Shown: positions 1-9,034 of the stretch, piece by piece
Layout of the letters: every line of letters begins with the position of its first letter
Position numbering within the stretch: position 1 is the first letter of the stretch
Source: Phreatobacter sp.
Lineage (GTDB): Bacteria > Pseudomonadota > Alphaproteobacteria > Rhizobiales > Phreatobacteraceae
Length of the DNA: 64,000 nucleotides
Reading direction: 5' to 3'
Assembly: GCF_027532945.1 (NCBI RefSeq)
Contig: NZ_JAPZTZ010000028.1
Location: 51,534-115,533, forward strand
Translations under genes and position numbers: made by a program
The notes under the pieces: model-generated
Databases searched by the model: none
Told to the model about the DNA's origin: nothing
What the model saw: the letters and a program-made list of their open reading frames with translations, nothing else

Positions 1-1127
1 CCATCTGGCGGCGTTTCGCCGCGCATTACCACCTCTTCCGTGGCACGCCGACGCGGCTGTGGCTCGACCATGCCTTCGCCGCCCTGTTCGGCCTCGACGA
101 GCGGCTCTCGGCTGCCGATGCCGATGCCGCCTTCGACCGGATCGATGCGGCGCTGAAGCTGCCGGCCTACCGGCCGCGGGCGCTTTTCGAGACCTTCGGC
201 ATCGAGGTCATTGCCACGACGGAAGGCGCGCTCGACGATCTCAAGTGGCATGCCGCGCTCGCTGCCTCCGGCTGGACGGGCCGCGTCGTCACCACCTACC
301 GGCCGGACGCGGTGGTCGATCCGGATTTCGAGGGGTTCAGGGCCAATCTCGCGAAGCTTGGCGGCATCACCGGCGAGGATACGGCGACCTGGAGCGGGTA
401 TCTTGCCGCGCATCGCAAGCGGCGGGCCTTCTTCAAGGCCCATGGCGCCACGGCCTCGGACCACGGCCATCCCACGGCCACCACGGCAAACCTGTCGCGG
501 ACCGAAGCGGAGGCCCTGTTCGCGAGAGTCATCGCCGGCCCCGTGACGGCGACCGAAGCCGATCTCTTCCGCGGCCAGATGCTGACCGAGATGGCGAAGA
601 TGAGCCTCGACGACGGGCTCGTGCTTCAGATCCATCCCGGGTCGCGGCGCAACCACAATGCCGGCATCTTCGCCCGCTTCGGCCGCGACATGGGCGCCGA
701 CATTCCGGGGCCGACCGATTACGTGTCGGCGCTGAAGCCGCTACTGGATGCGGTCGGCAACGAGCCGTCGCTGACGATCATCCTCTTCACGCTGGACGAG
801 ACGGCCTATTCGCGCGAGCTCGCCCCGCTTGCCGGGCACTATCCGGCACTGCGGCTCGGTCCGCCCTGGTGGTTCTTCGATTCGGTCGAGGGCATGAAGC
901 GCTTCAAGCAACAGGCCATCGAGACGGCGGGCTTTTCCAACACGGTCGGCTTCAACGACGACACCCGCGCCTTCCCGTCCATCCCCGCGCGGCACGACGT
1001 GGCGCGGCGGGTCGACTGCGCGCATCTCGCCGAGTTGGTCTGCGACGGACGGCTCGACGAGGACGAGGCGCAGGAGCTGGCGGTGGACCTCGCCTACGGG
1101 CTGGCGAAGGCGGCCTATCGGTTGTGA
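1..1127 (+). CDS. uxaC: Glucuronate isomerase, 5'-truncated by the window edge
   Basis: The reading frame is open from base 3 to the stop at 1125-1127, giving about 374 visible residues of a family that is usually near 470, so roughly the first 95 residues lie outside the window. UxaC interconverts D-glucuronate/D-fructuronate (and galacturonate/tagaturonate) in hexuronate breakdown in the cytoplasm. Recognisable family segments are HYHLFRGTPTRLWLDH at the start of the visible part, LQIHPGSRRNHN in the middle, GPPWWFFDS, and the C-terminal AYRL end. An internal ATG at 312 is not the start, because family sequence continues upstream of it. The next gene, recR, is convergent and only 4 bp away. 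Other hexuronate genes would be expected to the left. The identification is firm. Confidence 0.93.
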   Translation, partial: IWRRFAAHYHLFRGTPTRLWLDHAFAALFGLDERLSAADADAAFDRIDAALKLPAYRPRALFETFGIEVIATTEGALDDLKWHAALAASGWTGRVVTTYRPDAVVDPDFEGFRANLAKLGGITGEDTATWSGYLAAHRKRRAFFKAHGATASDHGHPTATTANLSRTEAEALFARVIAGPVTATEADLFRGQMLTEMAKMSLDDGLVLQIHPGSRRNHNAGIFARFGRDMGADIPGPTDYVSALKPLLDAVGNEPSLTIILFTLDETAYSRELAPLAGHYPALRLGPPWWFFDSVEGMKRFKQQAIETAGFSNTVGFNDDTRAFPSIPARHDVARRVDCAHLAELVCDGRLDEDEAQELAVDLAYGLAKAAYRL

Positions 1128-1131
1128 CCGC

Positions 1132-1737
1132 TCAGAACGTCGTCCGCGAGCGGATGGCCGCCGAGATCGTGCCCTCGTCGAGATAGTCCAGCTCGCCGCC
1201 GACCGGCACGCCATGGGCGAGGCGCGTCACCGAGACGCCGGTATTGGCCAGGAGATCGGTGACGTAATGCGCCGTGGTCTGGCCGTCGACCGTGGCGTTG
1301 ACCGCGAGAATGACCTCGCGCACGCCGCCCTCGCGCACGCGGGTGACCAGGCTCTCGATGTTGAGGTCCTGCGGGCCGACGCCGTCGAGCGGCGAGAGCG
1401 TGCCGCCGAGCACATGGTACCTGGCATTGATCGCTCCGGCGCGCTCCAGCGCCCAGAGGTCGGAGACGTCCTCGACCACGATGATGACGCCGCCGTCACG
1501 GCGCGGATCGCAGCAGATGGTGCAGGGGTCGGACGTATCGACATTGCCGCAGGTGCGGCAGATGACGATCTTCTCCAGCGCCTCGCCCATGGCCGCGGTG
1601 AGCGGCTGCATCAGGCTCTCGCGCTTCTTGACCAGATGCAGCGCCGCGCGCCGCGCCGACCGTGGCCCGAGGCCCGGCAGCTTGGCGAGGAGCTGGATCA
1701 GCCGCTCGATCTCGGGGCCCGCGACCCGCTTGGACAT
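1132..1737 (-). CDS. recR: Recombination mediator protein RecR
   Basis: 201 aa, the normal length. RecR works with RecF/RecO to load RecA onto gapped DNA. The order of domains is as expected: an N-terminal helix-hairpin-helix ([19 protein letters not shown], residues about 16-34), a C4 zinc finger ([18 protein letters not shown], about 58-75), a Toprim domain starting at [17 protein letters not shown], and the C-terminal GGELDYLD segment. It is the last gene of the dnaX-ybaB-recR group; 17 bp separate it from ybaB, so one transcript is likely. Confidence 0.97.
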   Translation of the reverse strand: MSKRVAGPEIERLIQLLAKLPGLGPRSARRAALHLVKKRESLMQPLTAAMGEALEKIVICRTCGNVDTSDPCTICCDPRRDGGVIIVVEDVSDLWALERAGAINARYHVLGGTLSPLDGVGPQDLNIESLVTRVREGGVREVILAVNATVDGQTTAHYVTDLLANTGVSVTRLAHGVPVGGELDYLDEGTISAAIRSRTTF

Positions 1738-1754
1738 ACTGATGCCGCCTCAGG

Positions 1755-2078
1755 TCAGAACGGCAGCTTCATGCCGGGCGGCAGCGGCAGGCCGCCGGTG
1801 ACGCCCTTCATCTTCTCCTGCATGACGACCTCGGCCTTGCGGCGCGCATCCGCATGGGCGGCAACGATGAGATCCTCGACGATCTCCTTCTCGTCCGCCT
1901 TGAGCAGCGAGGGATCCACCGAGACGCTCTTCAGGTCGCCCTTCACGGTGAGGCTGACGGTGACCATGCCGCCGCCGGCGGTGCCCTGCACCTCCGTTCG
2001 CTCCATGTCGGCCTGGGCCTCCTGGAGCTTGGCCTGCATGGCCTGCGCCTGTTTCATCAGGCCCATGATGTCCTTCAT
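1755..2078 (-). CDS. YbaB/EbfC family nucleoid-associated protein
   Basis: 107 aa. Small dimeric DNA-binding protein of the YbaB/EbfC family, almost always encoded between dnaX and recR, as here. The N-terminus MKDIMGLMKQAQAMQAKLQ and the EVQGTAGGGMVTVSLTVKG strand region are typical, as are the methionine/glutamine-rich first helix and the C-terminal GLPLPPGMKLPF tail. It lies 21 bp downstream of dnaX. Family members bind DNA as homodimers and affect nucleoid structure or expression; the specific role in this organism is unknown. Confidence 0.94.
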   Translation of the reverse strand: MKDIMGLMKQAQAMQAKLQEAQADMERTEVQGTAGGGMVTVSLTVKGDLKSVSVDPSLLKADEKEIVEDLIVAAHADARRKAEVVMQEKMKGVTGGLPLPPGMKLPF

Positions 2079-2099
2079 CGCGGCAATCCTTCCCGAACT

Positions 2100-3974
2100 T
2101 CAGAAATCGTCGTCCCAGGGGTCGACCGGCTCCCAGCCGCCATCGCCGTAGCCCTCGTCGTCTTCGCCGGCCGATGCGACGGCGGCGGCCACGGCCGGGC
2201 TTGCCTCGGCTTCGGCGGCACCCTCCAGCGGGCGCACGGCGACGATCTCCGCGCCGGGGAACTTCGCCAGCACGGCCTGTACGGTGGGGTGGGCGAGGAC
2301 GCCGCGCTCGCGGTCGGCCTGCTCGGCGGCGAGGCGCTCGCGCACCGTCTGTTCGCCTTGCTCAGACGAGATCGTCACCACCCAGCGGCGACCGGTCCAG
2401 TCGGTGAGCTTCTTCTGCAGGTCGCCGGCAAGCGTCGGTGCGGCGGAGCGCGTCGGGCGGAAGTCGAGGCGGCCGTCCTCGCAGCGTACGACATGCATGT
2501 CGCCCTCGAGCTGCTGCTTGAGGCGCACGTCGCGCTTCTCGGCGGCGAGCTTGATGATGTCGGCGAAGGTCGCGAGCACGACATGCGGCTGCGCTGCGGG
2601 GGTGGCTTGCGCCTGCTCGCGCATGGCGACCGGCGCGCCCTCGGGTCGGGCGACGGTGGCAAGGCGCGGCGCCGGTGCCGCCATGGCCTGCGCCGAGGCG
2701 CCGCCGCCACCACCGCCGCCGGAGGGCAGGCGGGGCGCTGTGCCCGCACCCACCGCGCCGGAGCCGTCGGCGAGCATGCGCAAGGCTTCATCCGGGGTCG
2801 GCAGGTCGGCGGCATAGGCGATGCGCACCAGCACCATGTCGGCGGAGGCGAGCGGCTTCGGCGAGCGCGCCACCTCCTCGATGCCCTTCATCAGCATCTG
2901 CCAGGCGCGGGCGAGGACGCGGTGCGACAGGCGGGCGGCGAAATCGCGGCCGCGGCTGCGCTCGGTCTCGGAGAAGGCGACGTCGTCGGCGGCAGCGGGC
3001 GCCACCTTGATGCGGGTGACGAAATGGACGAATTCGGCAAGCTCGCCGAGCACGATCTCCGGGTCCGCCCCGTCGTCGTACTGGCTCTTGAACTCCGCCA
3101 TGGCGGCGGCCACGTCGCCCTTCATCAGGTGCTCGAAGAGGTCGATGATGCGGGTGCGGTCGGCAAGGCCGAGCATCCGCCGCACGTTCTCCGCCGTCAC
3201 CGTGCCGGCGCCATGGGCGATGGCCTGGTCCAGCATGGAGAGGCTGTCGCGCACCGAGCCCTCGCCGGCGCGGGCGATGAGGCCGAGCGCATCGGCCTCC
3301 ACCGTCACGCCCTCGCGGGCGCAGATGCCAGAGAGGTGGTTCACCAGCACGTCGGCCTCGACGCGGCGCAGGTCGAAGCGCTGGCAGCGGGAGAGCACGG
3401 TCACCGGAACCTTGCGGATCTCGGTGGTGGCGAACATGAACTTCACATGGGCCGGCGGCTCTTCCAGCGTCTTGAGAAAGGCGTTCCACGCCTTCTCCGA
3501 GAGCATGTGGACCTCGTCGACGATGTAGACCTTGTAGCGGGCCGAGACCGGCGCATAGCGCGCGCCATCGGTGATCTGGCGCACGTCGTCGATGCCGGTA
3601 TGGGAGGCCGCGTCGATCTCCATCACGTCGACGTGGCGGCCCTCCATGATCGCCTGGCAATGGGTGCCCGGCCGGTCGAGATGGATGGAGGGGCGGTCGA
3701 CCTCGCCGGGCAGCTCATAGTTGAGGGCGCGGGCGAGGATGCGGGCGGTGGTGGTCTTGCCGACGCCGCGCACGCCGGTGAACAGGTAAGCCTGGGCGAT
3801 GCGGCCGGTGTCGAAGGCGTTCGACAGGGTGCGGACCATGGCCTCCTGGCCGATCAGGTCGGCGAAGCTCTGCGGCCGGTACTTGCGGGCAAGGACGCGG
3901 TAGGGCGCCGCGGCGGCCGCTGGCTCCGGCGTCCCGAGAGCGAACCCGGGTTCGGTCTCGGGCGAGGAATCCAT
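2100..3974 (-). CDS. dnaX: DNA polymerase III subunit tau/gamma
   Basis: 624 aa from the ATG at 3974. An upstream ATG at 4037 would add 21 Arg/Ala-rich residues without family similarity and was not used. The AAA+ clamp-loader core shows Walker A GVRGVGKTT, Walker B DEVHMLS and sensor TVLSRCQRFDL. Domain III continues to about residue 370. A low-complexity Gly/Ala linker (GGGGGGGASAQ) follows, then a C-terminal tau region (about 470-624) that contacts DnaE and DnaB. The zinc-module region holds one cysteine (PGTHCQAI) instead of the four known from E. coli. I see no A-rich slippery site for a programmed frameshift that would produce a gamma form. The SRP RNA gene lies just upstream on the same strand. 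Confidence 0.97.
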   Translation of the reverse strand: MDSSPETEPGFALGTPEPAAAAAPYRVLARKYRPQSFADLIGQEAMVRTLSNAFDTGRIAQAYLFTGVRGVGKTTTARILARALNYELPGEVDRPSIHLDRPGTHCQAIMEGRHVDVMEIDAASHTGIDDVRQITDGARYAPVSARYKVYIVDEVHMLSEKAWNAFLKTLEEPPAHVKFMFATTEIRKVPVTVLSRCQRFDLRRVEADVLVNHLSGICAREGVTVEADALGLIARAGEGSVRDSLSMLDQAIAHGAGTVTAENVRRMLGLADRTRIIDLFEHLMKGDVAAAMAEFKSQYDDGADPEIVLGELAEFVHFVTRIKVAPAAADDVAFSETERSRGRDFAARLSHRVLARAWQMLMKGIEEVARSPKPLASADMVLVRIAYAADLPTPDEALRMLADGSGAVGAGTAPRLPSGGGGGGGASAQAMAAPAPRLATVARPEGAPVAMREQAQATPAAQPHVVLATFADIIKLAAEKRDVRLKQQLEGDMHVVRCEDGRLDFRPTRSAAPTLAGDLQKKLTDWTGRRWVVTISSEQGEQTVRERLAAEQADRERGVLAHPTVQAVLAKFPGAEIVAVRPLEGAAEAEASPAVAAAVASAGEDDEGYGDGGWEPVDPWDDDF

Positions 3975-4071
3975 GAGGGGCCTGCTCGGGCGGTTCGCGA
4001 ACGGGGCCAGTCTCGCGCGCGCCGCGCGCGGCGGCAACCCTCCGCTGGGGAAGACTGGACGGGGATTGAGT

Positions 4072-4166
4072 GGGAGGCTGACACGCGACCCGAAACGGGC
4101 TCGTTACGGCTGCTTCCTTCCGGACCTGACCGGGTTGGCGAGAGTCTCGTCCACCGCCAACCTCCC
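4072..4166 (-). ncRNA. ffs: Signal recognition particle 4.5S RNA
   Basis: The minus strand carries the universally conserved SRP domain IV core GGTCAGGTCCGGAAGGAAGC (around 4114-4133). The flanks close as a hairpin: GGGAGG at 4166-4161 pairs with CCTCCC at 4077-4072. The length of about 95 nt fits the small bacterial form, which binds Ffh for co-translational membrane targeting. A TATAGC at 4176-4171 (minus strand) is correctly placed as a -10 box, and a poor -35 match TTGCGT lies about 19 bp further up. The exact 3' end is uncertain by several bases. Its position just upstream of dnaX is common in Hyphomicrobiales. Confidence 0.93.
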
Positions 4167-4274
4167 GAGGGCTATATGGAGCGAAGCGGGTCCGGACGCA
4201 AGCGGCGCGGGGACGCGGGGGCGTCACAGCGGCGACGAAGGGCGCTATAGGTTTGCAATCGACAGGGACACCTC

Positions 4275-4688
4275 ATGACCACCGCCTTCAGCCTCGATTC
4301 CCGCCTCGCCGCCGACACGGTCCAGGTCGCCGACCTCCCGCTCTCAGCGCTGCGGCTGATGAACGATGCCAGCTATCCTTGGCTGATCCTCGTTCCTCGC
4401 CGCGAGGGCATCACCGAAATCGTCGACCTCGACCCCGCCGACCGGGCACAGCTCGTCGAGGAGATCGCCACGGTCTCCGGCCTGCTGCGCGACATGACCC
4501 GCTGCGACAAGCTCAATGTCGGCGCGCTCGGCAACATGGTGCCGCAGCTCCATGTCCATGTGATCGGCCGGTTCAACGGTGACCCTGCCTGGCCGGGCCC
4601 GGTCTGGGGCAAGCTGCCGCCCCGTCCCTATGCGGAGGCGCCGCGCGAGGGCTTCGTCGCCGCGCTGCAGGCAAGGCTGTCGGCCTGA
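4275..4688 (+). CDS. HIT-family (histidine triad-like) protein
   Basis: 137 aa. HIT-domain proteins hydrolyse or transfer nucleotidyl groups. The motif here is QLHVHVIGRF, so the first histidine of the H-x-H-x-H triad is glutamine while the central (nucleophilic) and last histidines remain; this is followed by GDPAWPGPVWG. The N-terminal part has SYPWLILVPRR, the usual HIT beta strand. nudC follows 67 bp later in the same direction, so the two nucleotide-handling proteins may be co-expressed. The substrate is not known. Confidence 0.88.
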   Translation: MTTAFSLDSRLAADTVQVADLPLSALRLMNDASYPWLILVPRREGITEIVDLDPADRAQLVEEIATVSGLLRDMTRCDKLNVGALGNMVPQLHVHVIGRFNGDPAWPGPVWGKLPPRPYAEAPREGFVAALQARLSA

Positions 4689-4755
4689 TGGGCGCGTTGC
4701 TCGCCGGCCATGGCCGTGCGAGCGTCTGCGCCCTCGTTGCCGGAAAGCCTGACCC

Positions 4756-5727
4756 ATGTCCGATGCCCTGCCGCCGCTCCCCCCGATCACGCTCGGCTAT
4801 ACCGAGAACGAGCTCGACCGGATGAGCGCCAAGCGCGGCGACGACACCTGGCTCGCCGCCACCTTCGCCGATCCGCGCAGCCGCCTCTATGTCTTCGCCG
4901 GCGAGACGCCGATCCTGAGGCGCACCGAGCACGGCGGCGACCCGCTGTTCACGGCTGACGAGGCCAAGGCCTTCGGCGAGCCGCTGGAGACGATCTTCCT
5001 CGGCCTCGCCAGCGGTGCGCCGCGCTTCGCGCGCCTCGTCCCCGCCCTCGCCAAGCCCGATCCCAACGCCTATCGCATCGCCGAGATCACAGTGGACGAC
5101 CCGACGCTGCTCGTCACCGACATGCGCACCATCGCCATGAACGGCGTCGTGGCCCCGCACCATCTCGGCCCGATGGCGCAGGGCAAGTCGGCGCTGCACT
5201 GGCATTCCACCCATCGCTATTGCGGCAAGTGCGGCGCCGAGAGCCGCCTGAGCCAGGCCGGCTGGCGGCGCGACTGCCCCTCCTGCGGGGCTCAGCATTT
5301 TCCGCGCACCGACCCGGTCGTCATCATGCTGGCGACAGACGGCGACCGCTGCCTCATGGGCCGCCAGCGCCGCTTCCCGCCGGGGATGTATTCGGCGCTT
5401 GCCGGCTTCCTCGAGCCGGGCGAGACGGTGGCCGACGCCGTGCGCCGCGAGATCATGGAGGAGGCGGGGGTTCGGATCGGCAAGGTCACCTATCTCTGCG
5501 ACCAGCCCTGGCCTTTCCCGGCCTCGCTGATGATCGGCTGCCTTGCCGAGGCGACGAGCCGCGACATCGAGATCGACACGGAAGAGCTCGAGGACGCCCG
5601 CTGGTTCAGCCGCGAGGATTGCTGGCTGATGCTGGCGAAGCAGCATCCGGCGCGGCTCTCCTGCCCGCCGCCGCTCGCCATCGCGCACCACCTGATCCGG
5701 GCGTTCGTGGACGGCAAGACGGGTTGA
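4756..5727 (+). CDS. nudC: NAD(+)/NADH pyrophosphatase NudC
   Basis: 323 aa. Nudix enzyme that cleaves NADH to NMNH and AMP and, in characterised homologues, removes NAD caps from RNA. Domains in order are an N-terminal NUDIX-like region (1-140), a zinc ribbon (CGKCGAESRLSQAG, then CPSC, about 156-177), and the catalytic Nudix domain with GFLEPGETVADAVRREIMEEAG (about 215-236). The NADH-pyrophosphatase signature appears as DQPWPFP, where SQPWPFP is usual. The gene is convergent with the LysR regulator that ends 21 bp away. Confidence 0.94.
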   Translation: MSDALPPLPPITLGYTENELDRMSAKRGDDTWLAATFADPRSRLYVFAGETPILRRTEHGGDPLFTADEAKAFGEPLETIFLGLASGAPRFARLVPALAKPDPNAYRIAEITVDDPTLLVTDMRTIAMNGVVAPHHLGPMAQGKSALHWHSTHRYCGKCGAESRLSQAGWRRDCPSCGAQHFPRTDPVVIMLATDGDRCLMGRQRRFPPGMYSALAGFLEPGETVADAVRREIMEEAGVRIGKVTYLCDQPWPFPASLMIGCLAEATSRDIEIDTEELEDARWFSREDCWLMLAKQHPARLSCPPPLAIAHHLIRAFVDGKTG

Positions 5728-5748
5728 GGCGTTCCGGCGCGGGCAGGG

Positions 5749-6666
5749 TTACCCCAGCCGCGTCTTCACCAGCGCGATGGCCTCGGCGGCGGCGGTGCCT
5801 GTCGGCTGCGGCAGCCAGAGGCAGCTGATCGTCCAGGGCGGCAGGTCCTCGGCCTCGACCAGCGGAAGGACCGTCGCCCCCGCGACCGTGACGCGCTTCG
5901 CCACGATCGACGGCACCAGCGCCGAGCCGAGGCCGAGCGCCACCATGGCGACGACGCCCGCCCAGCTCTCCGCCACCTGCGCCAGCTGCGGCAGGGCGCC
6001 CGTCGCCTGCAGCGCGGCGAGCACGCCGTCATGGGCGAGGGCCGCCCGCTCGCGGTCCAGCATGACGAGGGGCTTGCGCGCGAGATTGGACAGGCTGGCG
6101 GTCTTCCTCAGGCGCGCCTCGGCATCCGGCACCACCGCAGACCAGCGCGATGTCGCGACCTGCCGGTGCTGGATGCGCGGATGGGCAGGCAGCGGCGGCG
6201 CGGCGAAGACCAGCACGACCTCGCCCTCGGCGAGCGCCGCCATCTGCCTGTCGAGTGGCGCATGAAGAAGCCGGGGCTGGAAGCCCGCCTCGATCCAGGC
6301 GGGATCGGCGAAGAGTTCCATGAGCGGCCCGATCATGGCGTCGTCGGTGACGCCGATGCCGATGGTGGCGGCGCGCTCGCCGACATCGCGGGCGAGACGG
6401 GCGGCGCGGGCTGCCGCAGCGAGGGAGAGCCGCGCCTCGGCGATGAAGACCTCGCCGGGCCGGGTGAGGCTCACCGCCTTGCCGCCATGGTCGAAGAGGA
6501 CGACGCCGATCTCGCGCTCCAGCTGGGCGATGCGGGCGGCGGCCGTGCGCTTGCCGATGCCGAGCGTCGCGCCGGCCGCGCCGAGATCGCCGGTGTCGGC
6601 CAGGGCGATGGCCAGGGCCAGCGACTCGGCAGGGAGCGGTGCACCGGCCTGCGGCGTGTCAGCCAT
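5749..6666 (-). CDS. LysR-family transcriptional regulator
   Basis: 305 aa from the ATG at 6666; longer frames run back over the GNAT gene and lack family similarity. The N-terminal winged helix-turn-helix (about residues 12-70: LALAIALADTGDLGAAGATL, then AAARIAQLEREIGVVLFDH) is followed by a substrate-binding domain from about 95 on. The start overlaps the end of the upstream GNAT gene by 8 bp, so the two are translationally linked. LysR genes usually lie divergent from their target; this one is at the end of the pheA-GNAT group, so the target is not evident. The effector is unknown. Confidence 0.85.
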   Translation of the reverse strand: MADTPQAGAPLPAESLALAIALADTGDLGAAGATLGIGKRTAAARIAQLEREIGVVLFDHGGKAVSLTRPGEVFIAEARLSLAAAARAARLARDVGERAATIGIGVTDDAMIGPLMELFADPAWIEAGFQPRLLHAPLDRQMAALAEGEVVLVFAAPPLPAHPRIQHRQVATSRWSAVVPDAEARLRKTASLSNLARKPLVMLDRERAALAHDGVLAALQATGALPQLAQVAESWAGVVAMVALGLGSALVPSIVAKRVTVAGATVLPLVEAEDLPPWTISCLWLPQPTGTAAAEAIALVKTRLG

Positions 6667-7204
6667 GGCGATCCGCCCTGCCGGCCGCGGCGGCGAGCAC
6701 CGCCGCATCGGTCCAGCCATAGGTGCGCGTCGGCGATTTCCAGATCGGGCCGGGATCGACCTGGGCAGAGAGGAAACCCGCCCCCAGTCGCCGGTAGAAG
6801 GCCTCGGCGGGGTCGTTGCCGACGGCGACGTCCAGCCGGACCTCGCGGACGCCCTTGGCGGCAAGGTCATCGGCGAGGGTCGCCATCATGGCGAGGCCGA
6901 GGCCGCGCCCCTGGAAGCGTTTCAGCAGGTAGACCGCCTTGATCCAGCCGATGGGCGAGGGGCCGCGCCGGTCGATGCCGTTGGAGCCGAAGCCGACCGG
7001 TTCTCCGTCCTGGTCGATGACAAAGGCCGCGGCATCCGGCTGCGGTTCGGCGAAGAAGCGCCGCCACTGGGCGGTGCGGCGCTCGAGGTTCAGGCCCTCG
7101 AAGACCTCCGGCGGGGCAATGCCGCGATAGGTCTCGTCATAGGCGGCGACGTGGATCGCCGCGATCGCCTCTGCATCCGCCGCCGTTGCGCGCCGGATGG
7201 CCAT
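6659..7204 (-). CDS. GNAT-family N-acetyltransferase
   Basis: 181 aa. The acetyl-CoA-binding core is clear: VYLLKRFQGRGLGLAMMATL (motif A with R-G-x-G-L, about residues 91-110), then VREVRLDVAVGNDPAEAFYRRLGAGF split by the usual N-x-x-A-x-x-F-Y-x-x-x-G pattern. The N-terminus IRRATAADAEAIAAIH is the typical beta1-alpha1 start. It begins 3 bp after pheA and overlaps the LysR gene by 8 bp, so kdsB, pheA, GNAT and LysR probably share a transcript. The substrate cannot be deduced. Confidence 0.88.
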   Translation of the reverse strand: MAIRRATAADAEAIAAIHVAAYDETYRGIAPPEVFEGLNLERRTAQWRRFFAEPQPDAAAFVIDQDGEPVGFGSNGIDRRGPSPIGWIKAVYLLKRFQGRGLGLAMMATLADDLAAKGVREVRLDVAVGNDPAEAFYRRLGAGFLSAQVDPGPIWKSPTRTYGWTDAAVLAAAAGRADRHG

Positions 7205-7207
7205 GGC

Positions 7208-8071
7208 TCACTCCGCCACGGTCTTCTCGACCTCGTTCCGCCAGGGATGCTGGGGGTAGACGCCGAGGATGGTGAGCTCCTTGGCGAAGAAGGCGAGCTC
7301 CTCCAGCGCCAGCTTGACGTTGCGGTCGTCGGGATGGCCCTCGATCTCCGCGTAGAAGCGCGTCGCGACGAAGCGGCCGCCGATCATGTGGCTCTCCAGC
7401 TTCGTCATGTTGACGCCGTTGGTCGCAAAGCCGCCCATGGCCTTGTAGAGCGCCGCCGGCACGTTGCGGACCTGGAAGACGAAGCTCGTCAGGCAGTTCT
7501 GGCCCGGCGCCGCCCAGATCTTCTGGCGCGACAGGATGACGAAGCGGGTGGTGTTGTTGGCGGCGTCCTCGATGTCCTCGGCGAGGATGTCGAGACCGTA
7601 GACCTCCGCGGCAAGGCGCGGGGCGATGGCGGCCTGGCTGGGGTCGCCCATCTCGGCGACCTCGCGGGCGGACCCCGCGGTGTCCGCCGCGACGATGGGC
7701 TTGAGGCCGAGCTTGCGGATGATCTGCCGGCACTGGCCGAGGCCCATGATGTGGCTGCGGGCCGTCTTCACTGTGGCGAGCGAGGAGCCCTTCACGCCCA
7801 TGAGCTGGAAGCGGATGGGCAGGAAGAACTCGCCGATGATGTTGAGGCCGGCGGTGGGCAGAAGGTGATGCACGTCGCCGACTCGGCCGGCGATCGAGTT
7901 CTCGATCGGGATCATGCCGAGATCGGCATCGCCGTTCTGGATGGCCGCGAAGGCATCCTCGAAGCTCGGGCAGGGCATGACCTCGGCCTGCGGGAAGACC
8001 GCATTAGCCGCCTGATGCGAGAAGGCGCTGAGTTCGCCCTGGAAGGCGATGCGCTTGGGCGCGAGGATCAT
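7208..8071 (-). CDS. pheA: Prephenate dehydratase
   Basis: 287 aa, a monofunctional enzyme without a chorismate mutase domain. It converts prephenate to phenylpyruvate in phenylalanine synthesis. The start IAFQGELSAFSHQAA is the usual G-x-x-G-x-x-S/T substrate loop. IPIENSIAGRV and NNTTRFVILSR contain the catalytic Thr region. An ACT regulatory domain runs from about residue 197 (SFVFQVRNVPAALYKAM) with LESHMIGG in the place of the ESRP phenylalanine-binding motif. kdsB lies 41 bp upstream in the same direction, a common arrangement in Hyphomicrobiales. Confidence 0.95.
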   Translation of the reverse strand: MILAPKRIAFQGELSAFSHQAANAVFPQAEVMPCPSFEDAFAAIQNGDADLGMIPIENSIAGRVGDVHHLLPTAGLNIIGEFFLPIRFQLMGVKGSSLATVKTARSHIMGLGQCRQIIRKLGLKPIVAADTAGSAREVAEMGDPSQAAIAPRLAAEVYGLDILAEDIEDAANNTTRFVILSRQKIWAAPGQNCLTSFVFQVRNVPAALYKAMGGFATNGVNMTKLESHMIGGRFVATRFYAEIEGHPDDRNVKLALEELAFFAKELTILGVYPQHPWRNEVEKTVAE

Positions 8072-8112
8072 GGACGCGTCACTCCGGTGGGGCGGTCTGT
8101 TTAGCGAAAGGA

Positions 8113-8847
8113 TCAGGCTTTGGCGATGAGGGCGCGGGCGCGTTCGAGGTCGGCCGGCGTGTCGACGCCGAGCGGCACGGCCTCGACCACGGCGACGTCG
8201 ATGCGCATGCCGTTCTCGAGCGCGCGGAGCTGCTCCAGCCGCTCGCGCGTCTCCAGCGGGGCCGGCGGCAGGCGCACGAAACGCTCCAGCGCGGCGCGGC
8301 GATAAGCGTAGAGCCCGATGTGGTGATAGAGCGGCCCGTCGCCGGTCGGGGCGGTGGCGCGGGTGAAGTAGAGGGCGCGCAGGCGGGTCGGCGAGAGCGG
8401 CGTGCCGACCACCTTCACCACGTTGGGATTGGTGATCTCCTCGTGGCGGGTGATGATTGCGGTGAGCGTGCCGATGTCCACCGTAGGGTCATCGAGCAGG
8501 TCGGCGGCGGCGCGCACCACGCCGGGCTCGATGGTCGGCAGGTCGCCCTGGACATTGACGATGCGGTCAAAGGCGCGGGCGGGATCGACGAGGTCCGCCG
8601 CCTCCTGGATGCGGTCGGAGCCTGTCGGATGGTCGGCGCGGGTCATAACGGCACGGCCGCCGGCAGCGGTCACCGCCGCCTCGATCTCCTGGGAATCGGT
8701 CGCGACCACCACGGGGCCGAGTTTCGCTGCCTCCGCCCGCCGCAGCACATGGACGATCATCGGCGTCCCGCCGATATCCGCGAGCGGCTTGCCGGGCAGG
8801 CGCGAGGCGCTCATGCGGGCGGGAATGAGGACGAGCGATGCGGTCAT
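8113..8847 (-). CDS. kdsB: 3-deoxy-manno-octulosonate cytidylyltransferase
   Basis: 244 aa from the ATG at 8847; the open frame extends 48 codons further up but without similarity. KdsB activates KDO as CMP-KDO for lipid A inner-core synthesis. It shows [23 protein letters not shown] at the N-terminus (nucleotidyltransferase loop R-L-P-G-K-P-L), [18 protein letters not shown] (metal-binding Asp region) and [10 protein letters not shown]. It is divergent from cycM with a 187-bp intergenic region between them that should contain both promoters. Confidence 0.94.
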   Translation of the reverse strand: MTASLVLIPARMSASRLPGKPLADIGGTPMIVHVLRRAEAAKLGPVVVATDSQEIEAAVTAAGGRAVMTRADHPTGSDRIQEAADLVDPARAFDRIVNVQGDLPTIEPGVVRAAADLLDDPTVDIGTLTAIITRHEEITNPNVVKVVGTPLSPTRLRALYFTRATAPTGDGPLYHHIGLYAYRRAALERFVRLPPAPLETRERLEQLRALENGMRIDVAVVEAVPLGVDTPADLERARALIAKA

Positions 8848-9034
8848 GGCGGGCCGGAAGCGAGCGGAAACGCCGCTTTGAAGGCGGCAAAAAGTAGCAT
8901 GAGAGAGCCGTGCATATACGGGTTGCCTCGCGGGGCGCAAATTGGATAGTGTCCGCGCCAAATCGGCAGGCCTACCCGGAGCGTCCCCCAACGCCCATTG
9001 TCAGACGTGCCGCCGATCGCTGGAGCTGGTCCCG

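Noticed and set aside
2100..3974. Programmed frameshift in dnaX for a gamma form
   Set aside because: I found no A-AAA-AAG-type slippery run with a downstream stem in this GC-rich gene.
1854..4250. A 798-codon open frame on the plus strand
   Set aside because: Antisense to dnaX and across the SRP RNA; no domain, biased composition.
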